From positions 186,001-250,000 of the forward strand of contig NZ_JAACFS010000006.1 in the NCBI RefSeq assembly GCF_029051645.1: a stretch of 64,000 nt of DNA. Direction: 5' to 3'. Positions 18,024 through 26,115 of the stretch are shown here, in pieces (position 1 is the stretch's first letter; the number at the start of each line of letters is the position of its first letter). Source of the DNA: Bradyrhizobium sp. CSA112. Lineage in GTDB: Bacteria; Pseudomonadota; Alphaproteobacteria; Rhizobiales; Xanthobacteraceae. A program made the position numbers and the translations under genes. The notes beneath the pieces are model-generated. The model was not told the DNA's origin. It worked only from the letters and a program-made list of their open reading frames with translations, and made no database searches.

Positions 18024-18929
18024 ATGAATACGAGCCACGGTGCAACGACGCCGCACGTCTCCAGCTTTTTCAAGAAATATTGGTGTGCATTTCAGGAGTG
18101 GCGCAAGCGCCGGAGGCTGCAAACCGAATTGTGCCGCCTGACGGACAGCGAGCTAATGGATATCGGCATTACCCGCAGCGAGGTCGACCACGTCGCATTG
18201 AACCGCTTTATCGACTCGCCAGGCATCCGATCCACCTGTGGTGGCACGTTCTTTATTGCGACGCTCTACACCGCGTGCGTCCTACTATTCGCGAGCGAAG
18301 CCAGAGCTCAGTGCACGGCGCGAGATGTCCTGCAGAACCAACTGAGGCTGAAGAAAGCTCCCTCAGCTAGTATGCCGCAAATTTTAGTCAGATCCGCCGT
18401 CGATGTTCCGGTATGGAAAACGATTACGGTAGGGATGTTTGCAGATTCGTTTGCCCTCAGTAATGCGTTGGGTGCAGTAGGTTGCGGCATCGGAAACTTG
18501 GCTGGGGAAATTCTCGCTCGACCGGCCTTTACCCTCAGCGCTACGAAAACAAACGTGGAGCTTTTCGTGGTGTCGGCGGCCGAACTCGGCTTTGAGACCG
18601 ATACTGCGTCGCAGGCTGACATCTACGCGCGTGCCCAACAGTTGGGTTTTGGACTTGCGGCGGCAGAGGTTGCTCCGCAACTGAGGCTTCAATATTTTGA
18701 CCAACCGGCCGGTGAATTTCTCATTGTCGGAATGGAGCCCATCAAAACGTGGAACGGCGAGCCCATCATTTTGACTGTAGCAAATGGCGGAGCGGGACTG
18801 ATCCTCATCGGCCAAGATGGCAGCACCGACGCCCAAAGATCCGTGGTTTCTCGTTTTCTATTTGTGCGGTCCAATGAAACCGCACTTGCCGAGGTAATCG
18901 AACAGACCGCAGCACTCGTCCATCACTGA
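18024..18929 (+). CDS. DUF1127 segment fused to an exported-type hypothetical protein
   Basis: A 301-residue protein. Residues about 15-60 are a DUF1127 (YjiS-like) segment: EWRKRRRLQTELCRLTDSEL then MDIGITRSEVDHVA. From about residue 70 the sequence becomes a signal-peptide-like hydrophobic stretch (TLYTACVLLFASEARAQC) and then an exported domain with AEILARPAFTLSATK-type repeats of small residues. The second half resembles a Bradyrhizobium exported protein that normally stands alone; no function is known. The start at 18024 has GGGAG 8 bases upstream. Because the signal-like segment is now internal, it may act as a membrane anchor. Confidence 0.7.
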   Translation: MNTSHGATTPHVSSFFKKYWCAFQEWRKRRRLQTELCRLTDSELMDIGITRSEVDHVALNRFIDSPGIRSTCGGTFFIATLYTACVLLFASEARAQCTARDVLQNQLRLKKAPSASMPQILVRSAVDVPVWKTITVGMFADSFALSNALGAVGCGIGNLAGEILARPAFTLSATKTNVELFVVSAAELGFETDTASQADIYARAQQLGFGLAAAEVAPQLRLQYFDQPAGEFLIVGMEPIKTWNGEPIILTVANGGAGLILIGQDGSTDAQRSVVSRFLFVRSNETALAEVIEQTAALVHH

Positions 18930-19164
18930 CCTCTCAAAAACTGAACGCGCAGAGAGTTCCTAGCTCAAGACGCTAGATACTAGGTCGCGCGGCGAGATCG
19001 ACTATGTTGCCCGCAGCCGGTATATCGACCAACGAGGCCGATCCGCCAAACGGATCCGACATCCACCTACGGTGGACGGGCAAATTTGGTTGCCCACAGA
19101 CGCGCCCTGAGACTGACCGCGTCTCTGCCATCTGCAGCCTACGCTTGGCGGCGAAGTAGAGGCA

Positions 19165-19184
19165 AATGTGAACATGTTCACATT
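19165..19184. promoter_or_regulatory. Perfect 20-bp palindrome, possible operator
   Basis: The 20 bases from AATGTGAACA through TGTTCACATT are their own reverse complement. The site lies 66 bases upstream of the small gene at 19251. Such a symmetric site suggests a dimeric repressor or activator; no regulator can be named. It could also be chance in a spacer. Confidence 0.4.
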
Positions 19185-19250
19185 GGTGCATCCCTGGGCA
19201 GGGCAAAATCGAACATAAAAAGCGCACCCCTCCAGCCTACGGAGTGCTCA

Positions 19251-19430
19251 ATGAGTGACGAACGTTGGCCGCACTTCGCCGCCATTGCATCGATTATCTT
19301 AGCGATATTCGTTGCGTACTTGGTTGAGCGGAAGTGCCAAAGAGAGCTTGCATTTCAGCGTTCCTTTCCATCCGCTCTGTCCGAACTAATTGTAGGAAGT
19401 GAGCCGATTAGGTGCTGGTTTAGCAATTAA
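19251..19430 (+). CDS. Small membrane protein (59 aa)
   Basis: The ATG at 19251 follows GGAG at 19241 and opens MSDERWPHFAAIASIILAIF, with one transmembrane helix at about residues 9-25 and a charged tail (VERKCQRELAFQR). I do not recognise a family. The perfect palindrome at 19165-19184 lies in its upstream region. Confidence 0.45.
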   Translation: MSDERWPHFAAIASIILAIFVAYLVERKCQRELAFQRSFPSALSELIVGSEPIRCWFSN

Positions 19431-19453
19431 CGTATGTGGAGGCCGACTTCCGC

Positions 19454-19568
19454 TCTGGGGTCAATAGCGTCATTTTGGTCCTCGGCCGACTAGTTCCGGT
19501 CTTCCCATTGAAACGGACATCGTCAGAGTCGGTCGCCATGTCTCAAAGGTGCCAACAGCCGACATCGC
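19454..19568 (+). repeat. Dispersed intergenic repeat, copy 3
   Basis: Contains GGGTCAATAGCGTCATTTTGG (first 20 bases match copy 6 closely), GGCCGACTAGTTCCGGTCTT and CGGTCGCCATGTCTCAAAGG followed by TGCCAACAGCC. Its internal ATG opens a short frame that is not credible as a gene. Confidence 0.7.
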
Positions 19569-19587
19569 GCCTGTGCCGGAATGGCGA

Positions 19588-19618
19588 AAGAGGCCGCCGA
19601 TTGAGGCGGCCTCTTTTT
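19588..19618. terminator. Rho-independent terminator, possibly bidirectional
   Basis: An AAGAGGCCGCC / GGCGGCCTCTT stem with a 6-base loop (GATTGA) is followed by TTTTT on the plus strand and by a shorter T-run on the minus strand. It begins 20 bases beyond the stop of the minus-strand cupin gene (19638) and so most likely ends that transcript. It would also stop plus-strand readthrough. Confidence 0.7.
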
Positions 19619-19637
19619 ATGCTTCGGCGCTTCGTTT

Positions 19638-20090
19638 TTACTTCTTGCGCGGATCGTCGGCTGGATCGATGAACACGATGCCCCCCGGCCCGGTGAACAC
19701 AATTTGGACCATCGTTTCTTCGTTTGTCGTCCAAACATAATGGGGATGCTTCGCCGGCAGCGCGAAGACGGAGCCCGGCTTCAATATCTCGCCTTTGGAG
19801 GGATCAAACTTTTCCCCCATGGCGTTCCCAAAGCTGCCACTCATCACGGTGACGACCTCGGCATAGGGATGAGTGTGCGGCGGAACTTTATAATTCGGCG
19901 GGAATTTCACCCGCTGGACGATCGTCTCGGCCTTTGTTGGGTCACCGATCAAGATGGCGGTTTGCACGCCCCTGAAGACCGGATGCTCTATCCACGTCAG
20001 CCCATCGGGCTTGACCACCTTCATCGCATCTTGAGCCATCGCAGAACTTGCCAACGCGATCAAAGTGGCGGCGACAAAGGACTTGTTCAT
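19638..20090 (-). CDS. Exported cupin-domain protein
   Basis: A 150-residue exported cupin. The signal peptide MNKSFVAATLIALASSAMAQ is cut after AMA. The barrel carries PPNYKVPPHTHPYAEVVTVM (motif 1: His, His, Glu) and LPAKHPHYVWTTNEE (motif 2), consistent with a metal site. An AGGAGG precedes the ATG. It is followed within 20 bases by the terminator at 19588-19618, so it is monocistronic. It resembles anti-sigma ChrR-like or stress-related small cupins, but I would not name a substrate. Confidence 0.85.
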   Translation of the reverse strand: MNKSFVAATLIALASSAMAQDAMKVVKPDGLTWIEHPVFRGVQTAILIGDPTKAETIVQRVKFPPNYKVPPHTHPYAEVVTVMSGSFGNAMGEKFDPSKGEILKPGSVFALPAKHPHYVWTTNEETMVQIVFTGPGGIVFIDPADDPRKK

Positions 20091-20211
20091 CCTAACCTCC
20101 TCCCAAATGTTGCGGAGCTCGAAGGCCCAATAGGATACAGCAAAAACTCAGACTGAAGCGCTTAAATTCATTTTCGGATCGGCTTGAACCGTCCATCGCG
20201 AACCAAGTCCG

Positions 20212-20330
20212 AATTGGGTCAATCGCGTCGGTTTGGCGATTTCCGAGCCACTTCCGCTTTACCCCTCATAGCCGATGTTCGCTGCGAGGATCGGCAGGTC
20301 CGAAAGGTGCCAATTGGCGACATCCGGTCG
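20212..20330 (+). repeat. Dispersed intergenic repeat, copy 4
   Basis: Begins TTGGGTCAATCGCGTCGGTT, has CCACTTCCGCTTTACCCCTC in the middle and GGTCCGAAAGGTGCCAATTG near the end. It is more diverged in the middle than copies 3 and 6. It occupies most of the spacer between the cupin gene and the cyclase gene. Confidence 0.6.
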
Positions 20331-20372
20331 CTCATCCGACGAGCTCGACGGCGCTTCCTTCCTCCAGCGGTA

Positions 20373-22139
20373 TCATCCGGGGAGCCCGGCTCGCCGCAAT
20401 CCTTCTTCGTATCGCGAGATGTCTTCGGCACGCCGATAAGGTCCCAGCACGTTTTTGAGGTTGGAAACCCGCAGTGTAGGATTGAGTTGGCGCAGGCGCA
20501 CGACCGCCTTCTGCGCTTGATCCAGCCGCCCCGCCATCGCATTGCTCGCAGCGCCAATACGAAGTAGAGGTTGAGAGTTTGGATTGTCCTGCAACGCCAT
20601 TGCCGCCCACGATGCCGCTTCGTCATAGCGACTTAGGAAGAAATGTGCATGCGCAGTCCCAGCTCGCATCGGTGCGACCCACGGATCAAGTGGGCTCAGG
20701 CGTATGGCACGCGTGAAGCGCTTGATCGCTAGCTCGTACTCGCCGAGCCAATTCTTTACCCAACCACCGCAATCCCACGCCTCGGCCACATTGGAATTGA
20801 GCGCAAGCGCGCGATCGATTAAAGCGGCGCCTCGATCGAGATCGCGAACAACATATGCCAATGCCCATCCGCTATCAGCGAGCGCGATCGCATCATCCCT
20901 ACCTAGCTCAACCGCTCGCTGAGCGAGCCTCGATACCTCGGCAACCTCTTCCGGTGTGAGTGAAATCCAGCCAAAGGCCTTGGCATTGGCATAGCAAAAG
21001 GCGGCACGAGCGTAGGCTGTCGCAAAGTCTGGGTCGAGCTTGATCGCGCAGTTGAATAGGTGCAGTGCCTCGCTGCACGCTTGCTGACTAGCATCTTGAT
21101 AAGACTTAGCTAAGCCGCGCAAGTAGTGATCATAGGCGTCGAGACGCTCGGTCGGCTTGCGTCTGGCGCGCTCGATCTCGGCTTTTTCAACCGCCGGCGC
21201 GATCGCTCCGACAATGTTCTCCGTCACCTGGTCCTGCAGATCGAAAATGTCGCCGAGCCCACCATCAAACCGGTTCGCCCAAAGATGCGCGCCAGTAGCG
21301 GTATCGACAAGCTGTCCCGTGATGCGCACCCGGTTTGCGGCCTTGCGAACGCTTCCTTCCAACACATAGCGCACTCCAAGCTCACGCCCGACTACCTTCA
21401 CGTCGACGGCGCGCCCCTTGTACGTGAAGCTGGAGTTGCGGGCGATGACAAACAGCGCCTTGAAATGAGATAGCGCCGTGATGATGTCCTCGACCATTCC
21501 ATCGGCAAAGTAGTCCTGTTCTGGATCCCCGCTCATGTTGGTGAAAGGCAATACGGCAATCGACGGTTTGTCTGGTATCGCGAGTGCGGGGTTTGCCGAT
21601 TGCGTCCGCAGTCTGATATCCGGTGTTGCAATCCGGAAGACGCGGACCGGCCGGGCGATGTTTTTGAGCTGCCGCTCGCCCAGATCCTCGAAGCCCAGAC
21701 CCAGCTTGTCGCGCACTTGATCGTGTACGACTCTGCTTACGCAGATCCCATTGGCTTCGGCGAGGCCTTCGAGCCGTGCCGCAACGTTAACGCCATCGCC
21801 ATAAATATCGTCGCCGTCAATGATGATGTCACCGAGGTTGATGCCGACGCGGAACTCGATGCGATGGTCCGCCGGCACGTCCGAATTACGCTCCTGCATC
21901 GCGCGCTGGACCTCGACCGCACATTGGACGGCTTCGATCACGCTCGGGAATTCGATCAGAAGGCCATCGCCAGTTGTCTTGACGATGCGGCCCTGGTGCT
22001 CGGCAATGTTCGGGTCGATCAAATCTCGTCGATGCGTCTTGAGCGCCGCCAAGGTCTCGGCCTCGTCGACACCCATCAGCCGGCTATAGCTGACAACGTC
22101 GGCGGCGATGATGGCGGCGAGCTTCCGGGCCATGCGCAT
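20373..22139 (-). CDS. Class III adenylate/guanylate cyclase with TPR repeats
   Basis: A 588-residue cytoplasmic protein. The N-terminal class III cyclase domain (about residues 5-165) shows AAIIAADVVSYSRLMG with the first metal Asp, KTTGDGLLIEFPS with the second, and DDIYGDGVNVAARLEGL at the active site. A TolB-like segment follows (SIAVLPFTNMSGDPEQDYFA through VLEGSVRKA, about 190-300), then tetratricopeptide repeats (about 340-570). Such cyclases are very numerous in Bradyrhizobium and make cAMP from ATP in response to unknown signals; the TPRs probably bind a partner. The start could also be the ATG two codons later. Confidence 0.9.
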   Translation of the reverse strand: MRMARKLAAIIAADVVSYSRLMGVDEAETLAALKTHRRDLIDPNIAEHQGRIVKTTGDGLLIEFPSVIEAVQCAVEVQRAMQERNSDVPADHRIEFRVGINLGDIIIDGDDIYGDGVNVAARLEGLAEANGICVSRVVHDQVRDKLGLGFEDLGERQLKNIARPVRVFRIATPDIRLRTQSANPALAIPDKPSIAVLPFTNMSGDPEQDYFADGMVEDIITALSHFKALFVIARNSSFTYKGRAVDVKVVGRELGVRYVLEGSVRKAANRVRITGQLVDTATGAHLWANRFDGGLGDIFDLQDQVTENIVGAIAPAVEKAEIERARRKPTERLDAYDHYLRGLAKSYQDASQQACSEALHLFNCAIKLDPDFATAYARAAFCYANAKAFGWISLTPEEVAEVSRLAQRAVELGRDDAIALADSGWALAYVVRDLDRGAALIDRALALNSNVAEAWDCGGWVKNWLGEYELAIKRFTRAIRLSPLDPWVAPMRAGTAHAHFFLSRYDEAASWAAMALQDNPNSQPLLRIGAASNAMAGRLDQAQKAVVRLRQLNPTLRVSNLKNVLGPYRRAEDISRYEEGLRRAGLPG

Positions 22140-22224
22140 ACCCGTTCCCGTTCGGGAGCTTAGGCAACCAGTCTACCCGACGAGGTGCCGACGGTCATCC
22201 GGTCCGTAGCGCGGTTCCGGAATT

Positions 22225-22290
22225 CCGTTAGGGGTCAATCGCGACGTTTCGACCGGAGGCCGACCACTTCCGCTCTTCCCCGACTAGTAA
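22225..22290 (+). repeat. Dispersed intergenic repeat, copy 5 (partial)
   Basis: Only the first part is present: AGGGGTCAATCGCGACGTTT, then CCGACCACTTCCGCTCTTCC and GACTAGTAAACG. The ATGTCT-containing end is missing. An inverted repeat GTGTGA/TCACAC lies further right at 22351-22368. Apart from these I see no gene between 22140 and 22558. Confidence 0.5.
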
Positions 22291-22558
22291 ACGTTTGGGC
22301 GAGCCACTCAAGTTGAGTTTCGAAAAATTAATCGGTAAATCATCCTACGAGTGTGAAATCACTCACACCCATAGTTTTATTTTGACATAACTTCGCAGAA
22401 GGGCCAGCGCCGGACCTCCGCTAAAGCCCGTACGCTAGTTCACCTTTGATGTCCGGCAAAGCTCAAGTGTCTGCGCACGATTCTCGGCTCCTTGATGACG
22501 ATCTAACGCTTTGCGTCGATCAAGATCGCCTTATCTTCCGCATTGACGGCCGCGCAGT

Positions 22559-23089
22559 TTACCGTGGAGGCGCGGCGCTCCCCGTGGTCGGCGCCGGAAT
22601 CTTGTACTCGCCCCGGAGTTCGTCCCACAAGGCCGTGTCGCTGACCTGCACGACGTGGTACTCACCGCGGCCCGTGATCCCTGCATATTTTCCCGTGCCG
22701 CCAGTGAACTCGAAGGTGCCGCGGAACTCTTTCGGCTTCGCGTCTTTCAGGACGTACTTGGCAAAGACCTTGGATCCGTCGGCCTCTGTGAAGGTCTTGT
22801 GGCCGCCGCTGGAAGTGCCAGCATCCGTTAGATCAACCACCTGATAGCGGGCTTTGTCGAGGAAGGGCTTGCCGTCGGCATTGAACACGGCGCCGTCGAA
22901 TTCCGTGACCGACACCGTATGGTCAGCCCGGTCTTCCACCTTCACGCTCTTGCTGGACAGGGTGACCAGAACGGCTCGACCGAACCATTGGCCCGCTTCT
23001 TCCGCCGCGGCCGGGATAGCGGCCGCCGGGGCTGCCAAAGCAAGCACAACACAACCACATATGCATGATGAATTGAGATCATACCTCAT
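22559..23089 (-). CDS. Exported hypothetical protein
   Basis: A 176-residue exported protein. GGAGGAAACC directly precedes the ATG at 23089, which is better than the longer ORF start at 23188. The signal peptide (about residues 1-30, with ALAAPAAAIPAAA before the cut) is followed by an all-beta domain rich in threonine and glycine: FDGAVFNADGKPFLDKARYQ and GTFEFTGGTGKYAGITGRGE. The glycine-rich TGGTGKYAGITG pattern recalls allene-oxide-cyclase-barrel-like exported proteins of soil bacteria, but I assign no reaction. Confidence 0.75.
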   Translation of the reverse strand: MRYDLNSSCICGCVVLALAAPAAAIPAAAEEAGQWFGRAVLVTLSSKSVKVEDRADHTVSVTEFDGAVFNADGKPFLDKARYQVVDLTDAGTSSGGHKTFTEADGSKVFAKYVLKDAKPKEFRGTFEFTGGTGKYAGITGRGEYHVVQVSDTALWDELRGEYKIPAPTTGSAAPPR

Positions 23090-23472
23090 GGTTTCCTCCC
23101 AGATGGGTTGCAGGTTACAATTTTGTCGGAGCAAATGCCTCCACGATTGCCCTTCTAGAATTCTTACCTCGACCCTTTGGTTGCCCATCTACTTAAACAA
23201 ACGTCTCCATTTGTTGAGTAGCATTCACATACGCGCAACCGCAGCGGACCTCTTCAACGACGGGACCATCGACCATCAAGCCTCGCAAGCCGCCTTTGGC
23301 GACTGGCTCCCAAAGCGCGACTTACCTGCATACCAGCAATCCGGACGAGGAGCGTGGGCCGCGTTGCACGCAGAAAGCGGAAAGCAGCAGCGAACACGAC
23401 CGGTCGTCTGATTCTTGATTGACGCATAACAACAGTCTGTCCCCTTTCTTCAATCCAGGTTTGACAATTTCC

Positions 23473-23590
23473 GGTTTGGGTCAATCGCGTCATTTTGGTC
23501 GTCGGCCGATCACTTCCGGTCTTCCCCTGGAAACGGATATTGTCAGGGTCGGTCGCCATGTCTGAAAAGTGCTGCCATTACCGGACGTTG
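23473..23590 (+). repeat. Dispersed intergenic repeat, copy 6
   Basis: Begins TTGGGTCAATCGCGTCATTT, then GGCCGATCACTTCCGGTCTT, CCCCTGGAAACGGATATTGT and GGTCGCCATGTCTGAAAAGT. It is the closest match to copy 3. Its ATG at 23558 opens a 58-codon frame with two CxxC-like pairs, which I regard as an accident of the repeat. Between 23090 and 23473 I see no gene. Confidence 0.7.
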
Positions 23591-23734
23591 ACTCTACGAG
23601 ACTTCGGCGTTCTGCATTGTCAACAATGCGAAAGGCGCTTTGAAACCCGCCAGCGCAGTCACTCTCTCAGTCCATCCGACGACGTTCGTCCAGCGACGCA
23701 AGTCGAACGCGCAGATTTCCGCCTAATCTCTTGA

Positions 23735-23941
23735 TCACTGATCAACGTTGGGCACCCATTCCTCCGCGGTTGAGTCCCAATGATGGGTGTCGTCGAACTG
23801 TTTCCAGGGTGGCAGCCTTGGTTTGCTTTCGCCCCTCTGTCCTAATGCATTCAGTGCGCTGAGTTGGACGACGAGAGCTCCAGCCATCATCATCCATGCG
23901 CGAGCGTTGTATCGGGAATTCCATTTGATTGCCGCGAGCAT
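23735..23941 (-). CDS. Small hypothetical protein (68 aa)
   Basis: AAGGAGG stands 7 bases before the ATG at 23941, which argues for this start over the longer ORF beginning at 24055. The product has a short hydrophobic stretch (AWMMMAGALVVQLSALNALG) that could be an uncleaved signal or anchor, and a polar tail with two tryptophans (DDTHHWDSTAEEWVPNVDQ). I do not recognise the family. Convergent with copy 6 of the repeat. Confidence 0.5.
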   Translation of the reverse strand: MLAAIKWNSRYNARAWMMMAGALVVQLSALNALGQRGESKPRLPPWKQFDDTHHWDSTAEEWVPNVDQ

Positions 23942-24436
23942 CGGATGCCTCCTTCTAAGTAAGAAGCCCTCGCCAATCTTAGCCCGGGCCGAGAACGCAG
24001 CGATGTAAAGTACTTCACAGTCAGCCACCACCTTCGACATGGCCGCGGGCGGCAATTTGAAGCGAAGTACCAGTCGCCCCTCAGGATCCGACCTGAACTA
24101 TCAAACGCCTCCGTTGAGTATTCAGTGCCCGGTTTGGGTCATAAGCACATCTGGGCGCCCGACAATGAGGTCCTTTACCCCAGCGAACGGGCATCGGGCA
24201 GAGTGATTGTCACGTGCGAAAACTGCCAATTTAAGACCGTCAGGCGCATGTCTGATGAGGTCACCCCTTCCGCCACTACACTGTTCTCCCACGTTCGCCA
24301 CTGTTCGGAAGACTCAATAAAAACAGCATGTTGCCTGGCTTGGTGTCTTTACTAGTTCACCGACGTTCGCCAGAATTGACCGTGCTGTTCGTGGTTTTTT
24401 CCGTGAGTTTGGCGGACGATTTCGTCGGAGAGAGCA
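23942..24436. other. Spacer before the integrase remnants, no supported gene
   Basis: An ORF of 76 codons (24125-24355, plus strand) contains a CxxC (VTCENCQFKTVRR) but has no ribosome-binding site and no family I know. The part next to the integrase is where an attachment site would be expected; I found no intact tRNA. Confidence 0.35.
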
Positions 24437-24841
24437 ATGGCTGGAAGGCTGAACCCGCTGGAAGTCGCTCGTCAGGTCACGCCGGGTAAATACCCTGACG
24501 GCGATGGTCTCTACCTGGTCGTCGCTGGCGCGAAATCCCGAAACTGGTCGTACCGATACTGGATCCAGGGGAAAGAGCGCTGGCACGGGCTTGGCTCGTT
24601 AAACGACGTTTCGCTGAAAGAGGCCCGGATTAGGCGCGATGCAGCTCGGCAAAAGGTGCGCGCTGGTGTCGACATCGTTCAGGCGAAGCGATCGGCGCGT
24701 GAAGGGGCGAAGGCAGCGGCTGCGGTGGCCGACCTTCCGACGTTCAAACAGTGCGCCGAGAAGTATATTGAGGAGAACTGGGGAAAGTGGAGCAAGAAGC
24801 ACCGCGCCCAATGGCCCTCGTCGCTGCAGCGGTACGCCTAA
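24437..24841 (+). pseudogene. P4-type integrase, C-terminally truncated
   Basis: A GAGAGA-type site precedes the ATG. The 134 residues contain the Arm DNA-binding domain (DUF4102) of P4-like integrases: RQVTPGKYPDGDGLYLVV, WIQGKERWHGLGSLNDVSLK and EARIRRDAARQKVRAGVDI. The core-binding domain begins (FKQCAEKYIEENWGKWSKKH) and stops after HRAQWPSSLQRYA. The catalytic domain, about 250 residues, is missing. The stop at 24839-24841 coincides with the broken end of another integrase in the opposite orientation, so this is a rearrangement junction. Confidence 0.8.
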
Positions 24842-25693
24842 CGTCCATCATTTTGAAAATAGAAGCCCCATTGGCGGCGGCCGATGTCAGAAATCCCGCG
24901 CGTAGCGAATGACCGGAAAAGAGCGCCGGATCGAGCCCCGCTCGCTTTGCATAGGCTTTCACGATATTGGCCACGGATCGATCCGATAGTCGGCTAGGAG
25001 CGACCCTGCCAGACTTGTTGATCGGCCGAAAGACCGCTCCCTCCTGGATACCGGCAGCTTCTAGCCAAGCCCGCGACGCCTCAACCGGACAAGCAACGTC
25101 GCTCCGCGCGATGGCAATCGAGGCGCCCACGCCTTCCTGATCCGTCTTCGACTTCTTTATGCGGATCAGCAAGCCAGCTTTCACCTGGACTAGGTCCGCA
25201 ACATCCAAAGCGACCAGTTCGCTCCGCCGGAACGCTCCAGCGAACCCCATGAGCAGCAATGCCCTATCTCGCAAGGCGCCAAGAGAACCTTGGCCCGCAG
25301 CCTTGCCGCGATTGCCGGTGTCTTCCGGGTCCGCGCGACGCCTATGGTGCGCCGAATCCCTCGGAGCGTCGCCTTGACGGTTTCCGAGTCCGTTGGCAGG
25401 CCTGCCAGCTTGTGCGCGTAACGAATGGCGGCGATACGACGTCCCAACGTTGACGGCTTCGTCCCGTTGCTGACCTCAACCGCAAGAAACGCGGCCACCG
25501 TGTCGGCCTGCGCCGGCAGCGACGCAGCGCCCTTTCCGTCACACCATGCCTTAAATAGTCGGAAGTCAGAGTAGGCCTTGCGCGTACTTAAGGCCTTTTC
25601 AGCCTTCGCGAGATCGACCGCCGTCGCCAGTTCAGGACCCAGGTTCGCCGGTAACTCGTCGGAGCTCTTAAGAACAGCCAGTGACGTCGACAT
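24842..25693 (-). pseudogene. Tyrosine recombinase, frameshifted and 3' truncated
   Basis: The first frame (25693 to about 25280) gives the N-terminal SAM-like core-binding domain: KALSTRKAYSDFRLFKAWCD and TLGRRIAAIRYAHKLAGLPT. After a frameshift near 25275 the second frame gives the catalytic domain: RDRALLLMGFAGAFRRSELV (first catalytic Arg) and SGHSLRAGFLTSAAANGASI (His-x-x-Arg). Sequence homology ends at FKMMDV, exactly where the P4-type integrase begins, so the second His/Trp region and the catalytic Tyr are lost. It is not functional as written. Confidence 0.8.
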
Positions 25694-26115
25694 GTCCCGC
25701 CCCCTTTAGTTCCGAGAATAACCGTTATCGGAACTAAACTTTACTCTACTTCGATCCGATTTCGCACTCGGCGCCCTTCCGTAGACGCTGACGCTCAGCT
25801 CACTTGGGCCCTGGAGTAAAATGCCCCTTGGTGCAGTTAGACAGCTCCGCGACATCTCGAAGTGCTGATCTTCAAAGAACGGAAGGGTGGCCGAGGTTTA
25901 AGGCACCGGTCTTGAAATTCAGGAAACGATCTGCCTGTTCGTATCGCCTGATCTCTTTTCAGTCTGAAACATCTATCGAATTTTGATCCGAACATCTCCT
26001 CGGATGCCATCCCATATTAGCCCGTACCGCGGAGTTGGGTAGTAAATGCGGTAGTATGGAGCTGAGCGAACGAGCCTGAGGATAATCAGTGTCTCTGCTG
26101 TTTTCGACATAGCCC
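25694..26115. other. Spacer between integrase and CHAT block
   Basis: No protein-coding gene is supported here. It contains the tRNA-Ser fragment listed separately and the upstream region of the broken recombinase gene. Confidence 0.4.
25881..25918 (+). tRNA. 5' fragment of a tRNA-Ser (UGA), truncated
   Basis: GGAAGGGTGGCCGAGG then TTTAAGGCACCGGTCTTGAA match the acceptor 5' strand, D-arm and anticodon loop of bacterial tRNA-Ser(UGA); the GGCCGAG and TTTAAGGC boxes are diagnostic. The sequence leaves the tRNA right after the anticodon (position about 25916); the 3' half of the anticodon stem, the long variable arm, the T-arm and the CCA are absent. It is therefore a relic, about 190 bases from the broken recombinase and probably connected with an integration or deletion event. 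Confidence 0.55.

Noticed and set aside
23558..23734. 58-codon ORF with CxxC-like cysteines
   Set aside because: Its start lies in the dispersed repeat, and other copies of the repeat open unrelated frames at the same ATG; no ribosome-binding site.
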